Below are positions 36,830 to 46,075 of a stretch of 64,000 nucleotides of DNA, piece after piece. The DNA is from Synechocystis sp. PCC 7509 (GTDB lineage: Bacteria; Cyanobacteriota; Cyanobacteriia; Cyanobacteriales; Chroococcidiopsidaceae). The notes under the pieces are model-generated. The model was not told the origin of the DNA and did no database searches. It saw only the letters and a program-made list of their open reading frames with translations. The stretch covers positions 4,104,324-4,168,323 of the forward strand of contig NZ_ALVU02000001.1 in the NCBI RefSeq assembly GCF_000332075.2, in the 5' to 3' direction. The translations under genes were made by a program, and so were the position numbers. Every line of letters starts with the position of its first letter. Within the stretch, counting starts at the first letter, position 1.

Positions 36830-38023
36830 TTAGGGGTCGATCCAGCGATCGTCAGCTTTGATTAAATTAATCAATTCTTTAACCCCTTCAGCTTCTGGGA
36901 CTTTTTTAATTTCTTCTCTACCCCGATACAAAGAAATATAGCCTGGTTGCTTGCCTACATAGCCGTAATCAGCATCCGCCATTTCTCCGGGCCCGTTAAC
37001 AATGCAACCCATAACGGCGATATCTAAACCCGTTAAGTGTTTGGTTGCTTCTCTAACTTCATGCAATACTTCTTCTAAATTAAACAGCGTTCGACCGCAG
37101 GAAGGACAAGCAACGTACTCTACCATTGTTTTTCGCAATCCCAAAGCTTGCAGGATGCTGTAACAAACGGAGATTTCTTTTTCTGGGGCTTCGGTGATCG
37201 ATACTCGGATTGTATCGCCAATTCCATCAGCTAAAAGTGGTGCTATACCCGCCGTTGACTTGATGCGTCCGTACTCTCCATCTCCGGCTTCGGTAACGCC
37301 CAAATGCAAGGGGTAATCCATCCCTAATGCGTCCATACGCTGCGCCATTAAGCGGTAAGCTGCTACCATTACCGGGACGCGGGAGGCTTTGAGGGAAATT
37401 ACGATATTGCCAAAGTCTAGAGACTCGCAGATGCGGATAAATTCTAGCGCCGATTCTACCATGCCTTCGGGAGTGTCGCCGTAGGTAAATAGCATTCTTT
37501 CGGCTAAAGAGCCATGATTTACACCGATTCTCATTGCTTTTCCGCGATCGCGCAACGATACTACTAATGGTGCTAAGGTTTCGCGGATTTTTTCCCCAAT
37601 CTCGTCAAAGTCTGCTTGGGTGTAGTCGCTAGTTTTTGGTTTTTCAAATACGTACAATCCTGGATTGATGCGGACTTTATCAACGTGCTTGGCAACTTCT
37701 AGGGCGATTTTCATGCCATTATGATGCACGTCTGCAACTAAGGGGACGCTTTGGTACGTTAGGGCTAATTTTTGTTTAATTTCTGCTAAAGCTTTGGCGT
37801 GAGCCATACTCGGTACAGTAACGCGGACAATTTCGCAGCCAATTTCATGCAGGCGACGAATTGCAGCTACTGAGCCATCTATATCTAAGGTGTCTTCATT
37901 AATCATCGACTGCACCACCACCGGATAGCCGCCGCCAATGATGATATTACCAACTTTGACGCTTCGAGTTTTGCGGCGGTGAATGGTGGTGTCTAAGGTT
38001 GCTGGGTTTGTCAGGGTTTGCAT
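36830..38023 (-). CDS. ispG: 4-hydroxy-3-methylbut-2-en-1-yl diphosphate synthase (IspG/GcpE)
   Basis: 397 residues. The N-terminal TIM-barrel start is [20 protein letters not shown], and the C-terminal [4Fe-4S] domain has cysteines in CPSCGRTLF and [19 protein letters not shown]. It makes HMBPP in the MEP isoprenoid pathway; in cyanobacteria the electrons come from ferredoxin. It lies 102 bases downstream of, and on the same strand as, the FAD oxidoreductase gene, and upstream of the CtpA-type gene. Confidence 0.96.
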   Translation of the reverse strand: MQTLTNPATLDTTIHRRKTRSVKVGNIIIGGGYPVVVQSMINEDTLDIDGSVAAIRRLHEIGCEIVRVTVPSMAHAKALAEIKQKLALTYQSVPLVADVHHNGMKIALEVAKHVDKVRINPGLYVFEKPKTSDYTQADFDEIGEKIRETLAPLVVSLRDRGKAMRIGVNHGSLAERMLFTYGDTPEGMVESALEFIRICESLDFGNIVISLKASRVPVMVAAYRLMAQRMDALGMDYPLHLGVTEAGDGEYGRIKSTAGIAPLLADGIGDTIRVSITEAPEKEISVCYSILQALGLRKTMVEYVACPSCGRTLFNLEEVLHEVREATKHLTGLDIAVMGCIVNGPGEMADADYGYVGKQPGYISLYRGREEIKKVPEAEGVKELINLIKADDRWIDP

Positions 38024-38101
38024 AACCTGTAGGGGATAAATGGGGTAAGGGAGACACCGACAAAGTAACTATTTTGTCCCGTTTAAGATTTTAGCGCGAA
38101 C

Positions 38102-39409
38102 TTAACGCCCGAAAGTAAAGATTTCTGAAAAACTAGGATAGATGGGGAATAATTGAGAAATTGCCTCTATTTTCAGTTTTTGGGCGATCGCTAAAGCCAT
38201 AACATTAATTAATTCCCCTGCTTGAGGACTAATAATTGTTGCTCCTAATATCTCTCCGTTACGGCGAACAACTAATTTATAAATTCCGGTAGTTTCTTCT
38301 ATTAATTGCGCCGCCGCTACACTTTTAAAATAATGCTGTACTACGCTAACATTGTCGCTGTAAAGTTGTTTTGCTTTGGTTTCTGTAAATCCCACTTGAG
38401 CTATTTGAGGATTGGTAGCAATTGCCCAAGGAATACTTTGATAATTAGTTTTTATTTTTGGCAATAATAAAGCATTGTTTACAGCAATTTTTGCTTCGTA
38501 ATTATTAATGTTAGCGTCAGAATAACCCCCAATTACCTCGCCACAGGCATAGATTTGAGGATTTGTAGTTTGCAAAAATGAATTTACTTCAATACCTCGT
38601 TGATACGATTTCACTTTTACGGCTTCTAAACGTAAGTCTTTAATATTAGGTTGATAGCCAGCACACACCAAAATCTCATCAGTTTCAATAGCTTCATTCC
38701 CTACTTGAATCCATTTTTTACCATCTAGTTCTTTGATTTGGCTGATAGTTTTTTCGGTGAGTACCCGCACACCGTCAGCTTCCAAGATAGCTTCGACTAA
38801 GTAAGATATATCCGCATCTAAACTAGGTAAAATTTGCGCTGCTGTAGCTATTAAAGTAATCTTAAAACCCAATTTACTTAAAATTTGCGCCCAAGTAATA
38901 CTATCGGGATTGTTACCAATTATTACCCAATTTTTCCCGCTATCTACAGCTAATTGCTGCCCAATATTTGAGGGAGTAAAATAACTGGCATCCAGTCCAA
39001 TAGTTTTTGGTATAGCGCCGGTAGCAATTAGATAAGAACGAGCAATAAGTTGGCGGTTGTTAGCTTTAATTAGCAATTGGCGATCGCTAAACTCTGCATT
39101 GCCAACAATTACATCTACTCCCAACGCCGCGAGTATTGCCAAAGAATATTTTTCCTCTACGTTAGCAATAAAGTTTTTTACCCATTGCCTAACTTCTTCC
39201 CAACTAAGAGGTGTTTGGTAAGTAGAAGGGATAAAAAATTGTTGGTGATTCTGCCTAAGCTGATTTAAAGCATGAGGTATAAGGAAATTAAATAGTGTTG
39301 TTTCGTATGGTTCGATAAGAGCAACTTTTTTATTTTGCTCCATCGCCCAAATAGCTGCATAACGTCCTGCTAAAGAACCACCAATAATTACTAAATCGTA
39401 ATCCGCCAT
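38102..39409 (-). CDS. FAD-dependent pyridine-nucleotide disulfide oxidoreductase-like protein lacking redox cysteines
   Basis: 435 residues with GGSLAGRYAA (10-19) for FAD and a central NAD-binding Rossmann fold (WVIIGNNPDSITWAQIL). The dimerisation domain is present. The place where dihydrolipoamide dehydrogenase/mercuric reductase relatives carry C-x4-C reads TTLFNFLIPHAL with no cysteine, and the C-terminal catalytic His region reads YPSFSE instead of HPT-type. It can bind FAD and probably NAD(P)H but cannot do disulfide chemistry. The function is therefore unassigned. Confidence 0.85.
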   Translation of the reverse strand: MADYDLVIIGGSLAGRYAAIWAMEQNKKVALIEPYETTLFNFLIPHALNQLRQNHQQFFIPSTYQTPLSWEEVRQWVKNFIANVEEKYSLAILAALGVDVIVGNAEFSDRQLLIKANNRQLIARSYLIATGAIPKTIGLDASYFTPSNIGQQLAVDSGKNWVIIGNNPDSITWAQILSKLGFKITLIATAAQILPSLDADISYLVEAILEADGVRVLTEKTISQIKELDGKKWIQVGNEAIETDEILVCAGYQPNIKDLRLEAVKVKSYQRGIEVNSFLQTTNPQIYACGEVIGGYSDANINNYEAKIAVNNALLLPKIKTNYQSIPWAIATNPQIAQVGFTETKAKQLYSDNVSVVQHYFKSVAAAQLIEETTGIYKLVVRRNGEILGATIISPQAGELINVMALAIAQKLKIEAISQLFPIYPSFSEIFTFGR

Positions 39410-39430
39410 AGGTTTTGTTAGGTAATGGCG

Positions 39431-40537
39431 TTAATTAATTATAGATTGGGCGATCGCTTTGACTAATTGCTCGTTGTCGCACTGCGACTTCACCGCTACT
39501 CGAAAATAGCTGTCGCCAAGCTCTGGAAAACTCAGACAGTCGCGGATTAATATCCTGTGTTGCTGCAATAAGCGCTCCTGAAGCTGTTTAACCGAGCTAT
39601 TGGAGTGTACCAGTAAAAAGTTTGCCGCACTTGCCCAAGGCGTTAATCCTGGCAATTGAGACAAGCTTGTAAATAGCCAGTCTCGCGCCGTTGGTAGCCA
39701 GTCCCAAGTTTGCTGTTGAAAAGCTGTATCTTGAATAATTGCGATCGCCGCCGCCGCCGCCAAAGTGCCGACAGACCAAGGATCGCGCCTAGATTGCCAC
39801 AATTTTAATCGGTCGGGGTGAGAAATCGCATAACCCATTCTTAGCCCTGGTAAACTGTAAAACTTAGTTAGCGATCGCAAAATTACTAAATTGGGATATT
39901 TTTCCACTAACGGGATTAGGCTTTGTTGCTGCTCTGGCGGCAAAAAATCCATAAAAGCTTCGTCTACCACAACTAAGGCAAATTCTTCTAAGTAAGGTGC
40001 AATTGAATCCAGTAAAAATAACTTACCACTAGGATTGTGGGGATTATTTAGCAATAGCCCCCGCTCCAAGGGAGAGTAGGAGTGGAGGCTTGATTGCTCA
40101 GATAACAGAAAAGTGCTATCGCAATGCACGTAAGCAGAATCTAACTTTTGCTGACCAAAAATCGGAAACTGGTGGATATTGGCATTAAAAGCTTCAAGAC
40201 TGCGCCTATAGTCTCCAAAAGCTGGCGTAACTAAAGCCGTAACTGCAAGAGTTGCTAAATCCCAGCCTGCCCAAGTAAGTAATTCTGCCGAGCCATTGCC
40301 CGGCAAAATCCAATCGGGGGATAATTGATGCAATTTCCCTATAGCCGTCCGTAGTTCCCAATAGTCTGGATCGGGGTAATGGCTAAGGTTCGCCAGATTA
40401 GCAACGATGGCAGAAATCGCACTAGCTGGTGGTCCTAAAGGACTAATACTGGCAGAAAAGTCAACAATTGCATCCGCAGGACAGCCCGACATTGCTGCTG
40501 CCCAGGCTAAATTCCCTCCATGTCCAGGCTGTGACAA
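39431..40537 (-). CDS. PLP-dependent aminotransferase, threonine-phosphate decarboxylase/CobD-like
   Basis: 368 residues, fold type I. SPLGPP, YPDPDYWELR, PGNGSAELL, NNPHNPSGKLF, VVDEAFMDF and the PLP lysine in SLTKFYSLPGLRMGY match CobD (L-threonine-O-3-phosphate decarboxylase for the cobalamin aminopropanol side chain) and the closely related HisC. CobD is preferred because of the NPHNPSGKLF/DEAFMDF wording and the early GHGGNL. There are no other cobalamin genes in the window. HU is the next gene upstream on the same strand. Confidence 0.8.
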   Translation of the reverse strand: MSQPGHGGNLAWAAAMSGCPADAIVDFSASISPLGPPASAISAIVANLANLSHYPDPDYWELRTAIGKLHQLSPDWILPGNGSAELLTWAGWDLATLAVTALVTPAFGDYRRSLEAFNANIHQFPIFGQQKLDSAYVHCDSTFLLSEQSSLHSYSPLERGLLLNNPHNPSGKLFLLDSIAPYLEEFALVVVDEAFMDFLPPEQQQSLIPLVEKYPNLVILRSLTKFYSLPGLRMGYAISHPDRLKLWQSRRDPWSVGTLAAAAAIAIIQDTAFQQQTWDWLPTARDWLFTSLSQLPGLTPWASAANFLLVHSNSSVKQLQERLLQQHRILIRDCLSFPELGDSYFRVAVKSQCDNEQLVKAIAQSIIN

Positions 40538-40541
40538 GCTT

Positions 40542-40829
40542 TTAGTCGTCTCCTTTGGGTGCTACTTTCTCTCTAAACAATTTGCCTGGAGAAAAAGCCG
40601 GAACTCTTGTTGCGGGAATACTCATCTTTTCGTTAGTTTTGGGGTTGCGTCCTTCGCGTTCTTTGCGATCGCGTCTTTCAAAAGAGCCAAAGCCTACTAG
40701 AGTTACTTTGTCTCCCGTCGATACCGCGTCCACAATTGAGTCTAAAGCAGCGCTGAGTACCGCATCAGCTTGTTTTTTGGTTACATTAGCTCTTTCTGCT
40801 ACTGCGTCAACCAATTCACCTTTATTCAT
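40542..40829 (-). CDS. hup: HU-family DNA-binding protein
   Basis: The ATG at 40829 gives MNKGELVDAVAERANVTKKQ, 95 residues; a GGAG ribosome binding site sits just upstream, and an in-frame ATG two codons earlier is less likely. GFGSFERRDRKEREGRNPKT and IPATRVPAFSPGKLFREKV are the HU beta-arm and C-terminal signatures. It bends and compacts DNA as a homodimer. The CobD-like gene starts 4 bases downstream. Confidence 0.95.
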   Translation of the reverse strand: MNKGELVDAVAERANVTKKQADAVLSAALDSIVDAVSTGDKVTLVGFGSFERRDRKEREGRNPKTNEKMSIPATRVPAFSPGKLFREKVAPKGDD

Positions 40830-41137
40830 TATCAATCTCCTTAAGAACTACAGGCAAAATTTCGCCCTGTGGGATAAATAAACTGAATTTAACTCACAAT
40901 CGCTGAAACTTGTGTAAATTCGATATTTCAATGAATCATTCTAAGGTGCGATCGCCTAATTTGGATCGATGAAACCTTTAAGATATATGGATTTGGCGAC
41001 TTCTTTTGTAATTTTTGCTTATCAATGCTGAGAAAATGCCCAATTTTGCCACTCAATCGAACTAATTACACCAAAATATGGTATAATTGTGAATTTTTTA
41101 GAAAAAACCATTATATAGAGACACAATACTTAACCAA
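40830..41137. other. 308-bp intergenic region upstream of HU
   Basis: It holds the HU promoter and the 3' flank of the methyltransferase gene. One HIP1 site is near 40949 and a TATAAT at 41082-41087 has no good -35 box. No gene is seen. Confidence 0.4.
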
Positions 41138-41165
41138 TTACCCATTACCCATTACCCATTACCCA
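41138..41165. repeat. Heptanucleotide tandem repeat, four TTACCCA units
   Basis: Four perfect TTACCCA copies, with a degenerate one just upstream, of the short-tandem-repeat type known from cyanobacteria. Units 2-4 encode the last residues and stop of the methyltransferase on the minus strand. Confidence 0.9.
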
Positions 41166-41936
41166 TTGCTGACGTTGAGCTTCGTATAGTAATAAAGCGG
41201 CGGCGATCGCTACGTTTACCGATTCCACCCCAGCATTTAAAGGAATACTTACCTGTTTGTCAGCAATCTCTAACAATTGATTTGATAATCCTGCACCTTC
41301 GTTCCCCAACAAAATTAAAGTCGGACGCTGTAAGTCCAATTCCCAGTAAGTTAATTTTGCATTGGCAGTAGTAGAGACAATTTGTATTCCCGATTTTTGA
41401 TAATCAAGGCAAGTGGCGCTTAAGTTGTCACTTACTGCCATTGGTAAGCGAAACCATTGCCCAGCACTTGCTCTTAAGACCTTGGGATGATCTAAATCTA
41501 CACTATCGCTACTCAACCACAATCCCGCTGCCCCCGCCGCCGCACAGGTACGAATAATTGTGCCTAAATTTCCTGGATCTTGGACGGTTTCTAATGCTAG
41601 TAATAAACCCTTGCAGGGCAATGTTTCGTGAGGATCTTTACGCTTTGCTGTGGCAATGATGCCATCAGGGTTTACCGTAGTTGCGATTACTTTCAATACT
41701 TCGGCGCTAACAATTTCTAGGCGATCGGTTTTTAAAACCAGATTTTCCCATAGATTTTGATGATTTGCTTGCCATTGCTCAGTACAGCAAACGCTGACTA
41801 ACGGATAATCAACGGCACAAGCAGACTCAATTAGATGAGTTCCTTCTAGCAAAAATAAATTTTGTTCTTTGCGTTCTTTTGCCGAATGGAGTTTGCGGAG
41901 TTGCTTGACAAAGGGATTTTGTAGACTTGTCAGCAT
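41145..41936 (-). CDS. TrmH/SpoU-family RNA 2'-O-methyltransferase
   Basis: 263 residues. An N-terminal substrate-binding domain (LRKLHSAKERKEQNLFLLEG) is followed by the SPOUT knot: LGTIIRTCAAAGAAGLWL, LILLGNEGAGLS and VSIPLNAGVESVNVAIAAALLLYE. It 2'-O-methylates a 23S rRNA or tRNA ribose; the exact site is unknown. The C-terminal WVMGNG and stop are read from the heptanucleotide repeat. The tRNA-Leu gene lies just upstream on the same strand. Confidence 0.92.
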   Translation of the reverse strand: MLTSLQNPFVKQLRKLHSAKERKEQNLFLLEGTHLIESACAVDYPLVSVCCTEQWQANHQNLWENLVLKTDRLEIVSAEVLKVIATTVNPDGIIATAKRKDPHETLPCKGLLLALETVQDPGNLGTIIRTCAAAGAAGLWLSSDSVDLDHPKVLRASAGQWFRLPMAVSDNLSATCLDYQKSGIQIVSTTANAKLTYWELDLQRPTLILLGNEGAGLSNQLLEIADKQVSIPLNAGVESVNVAIAAALLLYEAQRQQWVMGNG

Positions 41937-41961
41937 TGGGGGGTTTTGGCTGTAGAATCAA

Positions 41962-42043
41962 TGCGGAACCCGGGACTTGAACCCGGAAGCCTTGCGGCAC
42001 TAGAACCTGAATCTAGCGCGTCTGCCAATTCCGCCAGTTCCGC
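41962..42043 (-). tRNA. tRNA-Leu (anticodon CAG)
   Basis: The acceptor stem GCGGAAC pairs with GTTCCGC, followed by A73. The anticodon stem CTAGA/TCTAG holds the loop TTCAGGT, whose centre is CAG (reads CUG). The T-arm GGGTTCAAGTCCC and a long variable arm (class II) fit leucine. The 3' CCA is not encoded. Confidence 0.95.
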
Positions 42044-42311
42044 TTACTAAGTCTTTTTGGAGACAATTTGTAATCATCCATTATATACAAACTCCTGTCA
42101 ATAGCTACGTAAGTAAACAGAAGTTTTGCGCTCTATAATTTACGAGGAATTTAAACTAATTTTGCTCATGGCAGTATAAACACGAGGAGCAATACTACCT
42201 ACAAAGTGCAAATCTCCGAGAATTTTCTAGTTTTACGGATGGCGATTATCAATGTAGAATCAAGACCAAATTCCCATATGTAAAAATACTCAACAAATTT
42301 CGGAGGCTAAA
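42044..42311. promoter_or_regulatory. murA upstream region with possible promoter and ribosome binding site
   Basis: A TATAAT-like box lies at 42134-42139 but has a poor -35. GGAGG at 42302-42306 is the best ribosome binding site for murA. No other gene is visible between the tRNA and murA. Confidence 0.45.
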
Positions 42312-43691
42312 ATTATTACTACTAATCCCATCTCTATCAAAATCCCCAATTCCCCAGAAGCCGACCCATCAGTATTACAAATCTGGGGTGGAGCGCCACT
42401 AAAAGGTCACGTCAGAATTAGCGGTGCCAAAAATTCAGCTTTAGTCTTGATTGTTGCCGCCTTGCTTTGCTCGGAAGATTGCCGCCTGCGTAACGTTCCG
42501 GCGCTAGTAGATGTAACGCTAATGGGGGAAATTCTTTTGTCTTTGGGTGTGAAGATTACCCAAACTGGCGATGTTTTAGATATAAATGCCACTACCATTG
42601 GCAAATCTCAAGCGCCCTACGAGTTGGTTAGTCAGTTACGAGCAAGCTTCTTTGCTATTGGCCCATTGCTGGCACGCTTAGGAGCCGCTTGCGTACCCTT
42701 GCCTGGTGGTTGCACTATTGGAGCAAGACCTGTAGCTTTGCACGTGCGAGGGCTGCAACTAATGGGCGCTGACGTGCAAATAGAGCATGGCATGGTCAAT
42801 GCCTATATTAAGGGCAATAGAAAAAGATTAAAGGGAGCAAAAATTTATTTAGATTATCCCAGTGTCGGCGCAACAGAAACGTTGATGATGGCAGCAACTT
42901 TAGCTGACGGAGAAACAATTATTGAAAATGCCGCTCAAGAGCCAGAAGTTGTAGACTTAGCCAATTTCTGTAATGCGATGGGGGCAAAAATTCAGGGTGC
43001 AGGGACAAATACTATAGTTATTTGCGGTGTTCCTCAATTGCATACTGCTGATTATGCGATTATTCCCGATCGCGTTGAAGCGGCAACATTCTTAATCGCT
43101 GGAGCAATTACTTATTCTGAACTAACTGTTTCTCCAGTTATCCCCGATCATCTTACTGCGGCGATCGCCAAGTTGCGCGATATTGGGGCGCAAGTAGTCA
43201 CCGATTCCCCCGACTGTCTGCGAATTATTCCCGGAAGTAGCCTCCGAGGTACAGACATTGAAACTCTGCCTTATCCTGGCTTTCCGACAGATATGCAGGC
43301 GCAGTTTATGGCACTACTTTCGCTAAGTGAAGGCAATAGTTTAGTTTCCGAAACCGTATTTGAAAACCGTTTGCGTCACGTCCCAGAATTAAACCGCATG
43401 GGCGCAGATATTCGCGTTAAAAACAATCATGCGATTATTCGTGGTGTACCGATGTTATCGGGCGCACCAGTTGTAGCTACAGATTTAAGAGCATCGGCGG
43501 CTTTAGTTTTAGCGGGTTTAGCCGCCCAAGGCAAAACTACAATTCAAGGATTGCATCATTTAGATCGCGGTTACGAACAATTAGAAAATAAGTTGTTAAA
43601 AGTCGGAGCTAAATTGCAACGATTACCTCAATCACAGGCAAATATTAGCCCCGTCAGTGCAATTAATTCTGACGCTTTGATTCCGTCTTAA
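42312..43691 (+). CDS. murA: UDP-N-acetylglucosamine 1-carboxyvinyltransferase, probably from an ATT start
   Basis: The MurA-defining SGAKNSA (Lys-Asn of the active site) and the following [11 protein letters not shown] are encoded upstream of the first ATG/GTG/TTG-type start (TTG 42447). The frame back to the stop at 42255 contains no ATG, GTG or TTG. GGAGG at 42302-42306 lies 5 bases before ATT 42312 and 8 before ATT 42315, so AUU initiation is likely (459 residues). The fosfomycin-target Cys is in [12 protein letters not shown]. It catalyses the first committed peptidoglycan step. Confidence 0.9.
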   Translation: MITTNPISIKIPNSPEADPSVLQIWGGAPLKGHVRISGAKNSALVLIVAALLCSEDCRLRNVPALVDVTLMGEILLSLGVKITQTGDVLDINATTIGKSQAPYELVSQLRASFFAIGPLLARLGAACVPLPGGCTIGARPVALHVRGLQLMGADVQIEHGMVNAYIKGNRKRLKGAKIYLDYPSVGATETLMMAATLADGETIIENAAQEPEVVDLANFCNAMGAKIQGAGTNTIVICGVPQLHTADYAIIPDRVEAATFLIAGAITYSELTVSPVIPDHLTAAIAKLRDIGAQVVTDSPDCLRIIPGSSLRGTDIETLPYPGFPTDMQAQFMALLSLSEGNSLVSETVFENRLRHVPELNRMGADIRVKNNHAIIRGVPMLSGAPVVATDLRASAALVLAGLAAQGKTTIQGLHHLDRGYEQLENKLLKVGAKLQRLPQSQANISPVSAINSDALIPS

Positions 43692-43701
43692 TGGTGTAAG
43701 G

Positions 43702-43725
43702 AGTGAGGGGCTTTTACTCCTCACT
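43702..43725 (+). terminator. Hairpin after murA
   Basis: AGTGAGG (43702-43708) pairs with CCTCACT (43719-43725). No T run follows, so its terminator strength is uncertain. Confidence 0.5.
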
Positions 43726-43768
43726 ATATTTATTAATTGTTAAAATTACATATATTAGCTAACGGATT

Positions 43769-44674
43769 ATGAGCGGACAAACTTCTACTTTGACAATGCC
43801 ACTTATGGGAGCGGATGTAGCCACTAACTACGAGCAAGCAACAGTGGTTATTTTACCAATTCCTTATGAGGCTACAACTACTTATCGTCGCGGTTGCGAA
43901 CAGGGTCCCGATGCAATTTTAGAAGCCTCGCAGCAAGTGGAATATTACGACGAAGAATTAGATCGAGAAACTTGCAAAGAAGTGGGGATTTTCACAGCAA
44001 GGGCGATCGCCGATACGCGCAATTTACCCAAAATCACTGCCGAGGAAATGCTGCAAGTTACCCAAGAAACCGTCTTTAAGCTAATTAAAGATAACAAATT
44101 TGTGATTGCTTTAGGGGGCGAACACAGCATTACTACAGGAGTAGTCGAAGCCTATCGTCAAGCTTACCCCAACGAGGCGTTTACAGTAGTTCAAATTGAT
44201 GCTCATGGAGACTTGCGCCACGAGTACGAAGGCTCAATCCATAATCACGCTTGCGTGATGCGGCGAATTGTTGACATGGGTTTGCCTACGGTGCAAATTG
44301 GGATTAGAGCTATTTGTAAAGAAGAAGCAGATTTAATTAAAGCAAAAAACTTGACAGTTTTTCGGGCGCGAGATATTGCTGGTAGTACCGATTGGATTGA
44401 AAAGGCGATCGCCTCTATTCCCACAAAAAAAGTATTTCTAACTATTGACTTAGACGGCATCGACCCAACTTTAATACCTGGAGTTGGTACTCCTGAACCT
44501 GGGGGCTTGACTTGGTATGAGTTGACGGTGTTTTTAGCTCAAGTATTTGCTGCTCGTGAAGTGATCGGCTGCGATGTAATGGAATTAGCACCAATCGTTG
44601 ATTCAGTAGTTTCACAATTTACAGCAGCGAAATTAGTTTATAAACTGATTGGATATCAGTCACACACTATCTAA
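43769..44674 (+). CDS. Ureohydrolase: agmatinase / arginase family
   Basis: 301 residues. The binuclear Mn ligands are visible in GGEHSITTG, DAHGDLRHEY (D-x-H-x-D) and DLDGIDPTLIPGVG. Agmatine hydrolysis to putrescine and urea is the default annotation, but some cyanobacterial relatives hydrolyse guanidine instead, and no motif I can read separates these. Urea, if made, could feed the urease whose beta and alpha subunits are at 50-52 kb. It lies 31 bases before the redoxin gene on the same strand. Confidence 0.88.
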   Translation: MSGQTSTLTMPLMGADVATNYEQATVVILPIPYEATTTYRRGCEQGPDAILEASQQVEYYDEELDRETCKEVGIFTARAIADTRNLPKITAEEMLQVTQETVFKLIKDNKFVIALGGEHSITTGVVEAYRQAYPNEAFTVVQIDAHGDLRHEYEGSIHNHACVMRRIVDMGLPTVQIGIRAICKEEADLIKAKNLTVFRARDIAGSTDWIEKAIASIPTKKVFLTIDLDGIDPTLIPGVGTPEPGGLTWYELTVFLAQVFAAREVIGCDVMELAPIVDSVVSQFTAAKLVYKLIGYQSHTI

Positions 44675-44705
44675 ATTTATTCCTAACTTTATTAAATTAA
44701 CAATC

Positions 44706-45254
44706 ATGACTTCCCTAGAACTAACTCCTACAGCTATTGGTAGCTACGCCCCAGACTTTGAAATTAGAGGTACCGACTCTGAAGTTCACCACTTAGCTCG
44801 TTATTTAGAAAAGTTTAAAGCGGTGGGTGTTGTCTTTATGGCAAATAACTCCGCCGATGTCAAAATGTATGTAGAGCGATTAAAAAACTTGCAAACTGCT
44901 ATGCAAGGACAAGGTTTTACTCTTATTGGCATCAATCCTCACGATGGCAACCAAGATCCAGAGGAAAGCTTTGAGAATATGAAAAAGTTTGCTATCGAAC
45001 AAAAATTAAATTTTCCCTATTTGTGGGATTCAACTCAAGACGTGACGCGCAGTTTTGGCGCACCTACAATTCCTATGGTATTTTTGCTAGATGCTACGAG
45101 CAAAGTCCGTTACCGGGGCGCAATTGACGATAATAACCAAGCAAATGCAGTTAAAAGTAAGTATTTAGAAGTAGCAATAACCGCCTTAATGAAAGGAGAA
45201 GCAATTGAAATAACTGCAACCGAAGCTGTAGGTAGTGAGGTAAGGTGGCGCTAA
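44706..45254 (+). CDS. Thioredoxin-fold (AhpC/TSA, redoxin) protein without any cysteine
   Basis: The ATG at 44706 gives 182 residues; a start at 44649 inside the ureohydrolase gene is unlikely. The sequence APDFEIRGTDSEVHHLARYL, VGVVFMANNSADVKMYVERL and LWDSTQDVTRSFGAPTIPMVFLLD follows redoxin-like proteins in which the active site reads CNHCPYVK. Here that site is ANNSADVK, and there is no Cys anywhere. It therefore cannot act as a peroxiredoxin or thioredoxin and may be a structural or binding remnant. Still full length and apparently intact otherwise. Confidence 0.85.
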   Translation: MTSLELTPTAIGSYAPDFEIRGTDSEVHHLARYLEKFKAVGVVFMANNSADVKMYVERLKNLQTAMQGQGFTLIGINPHDGNQDPEESFENMKKFAIEQKLNFPYLWDSTQDVTRSFGAPTIPMVFLLDATSKVRYRGAIDDNNQANAVKSKYLEVAITALMKGEAIEITATEAVGSEVRWR

Positions 45255-45264
45255 GATTTGGGAG

Positions 45265-45314
45265 AACTTAAGGGACAAATATAAAAAAGCATCGCTCTAC
45301 TGCTATCTTAAGTT
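45265..45314 (+). promoter_or_regulatory. 8-bp inverted repeat in the pyrH leader
   Basis: AACTTAAG (45265-45272) pairs with CTTAAGTT (45307-45314), 34 bases apart, in the 92 bases ahead of pyrH. It could be a leader hairpin or binding site. Speculative. Confidence 0.35.
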
Positions 45315-45346
45315 GGAGGCAAGAACTGAAAAAAAATTAATGTGGC

Positions 45347-46075
45347 ATGGGTAAACCTTACGGACGCATTCTCCTAAAACTGAGCGGCGAAGCTCTCATG
45401 GGCAACCTGGGCTACGGAATCGATCCAGCCATTGTTGAAGAAATTGCCGCAGAAGTAGCAGAAATTGTCAATAGTGGCGTTCAAGTCGCTATTGTAGTAG
45501 GTGGCGGAAATATTTTTCGTGGAGTTAAAGCATCGGCGGCAGGCATGGATCGGGCAACAGGAGACTATATTGGCATGATTGCTACGGTAATGAATGCCTT
45601 GACTCTCCAAGACTGCTTAGAAAGGCTGGAAGTGCAGACGCGGGTACAAACAGCGATCGCTATGCAGGAAGTGGCAGAACCCTATATTCGGCGGCGGGCT
45701 ATTCGTCACTTGGAAAAGGGGCGAGTAGTTATTTTTGGGGCGGGTTCGGGAAATCCTTTTTTTACTACCGATACCACCGCAGCATTAAGAGCGGCGGAAA
45801 TCGATGCAGAGGTGATTTTTAAAGCCACAAAAGTTGATGGCATCTACGATAGCGATCCGAAGCTTAATCCCCACGCTAAACGCTATAAAACGCTTAATTA
45901 CGTCCATGTTCTCGCTCAAGATTTGCGGGTAATGGATAGTACGGCGATCGCTTTATGTAAAGAAAATAATATTCCGATTCTTGTCTTCGATCTGTCGGTG
46001 AGGGGTAACATCCAACGGGCAGTGATGGGAGAATCAATTGGTACTATTGTCGGAGGTTTTTGTGAAGTTAGCTGA
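45347..46075 (+). CDS. pyrH: UMP kinase (uridylate kinase)
   Basis: 242 residues from ATG 45347. [13 protein letters not shown] at the start, [28 protein letters not shown] and [10 protein letters not shown] are family signatures. It makes UDP from UMP, is a bacterial-type hexameric enzyme, and is the usual neighbour of frr. Its 3' end overlaps frr by 14 bases. Confidence 0.97.
   Translation: MGKPYGRILLKLSGEALMGNLGYGIDPAIVEEIAAEVAEIVNSGVQVAIVVGGGNIFRGVKASAAGMDRATGDYIGMIATVMNALTLQDCLERLEVQTRVQTAIAMQEVAEPYIRRRAIRHLEKGRVVIFGAGSGNPFFTTDTTAALRAAEIDAEVIFKATKVDGIYDSDPKLNPHAKRYKTLNYVHVLAQDLRVMDSTAIALCKENNIPILVFDLSVRGNIQRAVMGESIGTIVGGFCEVS

Noticed and set aside
41059-41087. TATAAT at 41082 as a promoter
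   Set aside because: No -35 box at suitable distance and no plus-strand gene downstream.
42447-43691. murA beginning at TTG 42447
   Set aside because: This start would remove the active-site SGAKNS segment that is encoded upstream in the same frame.
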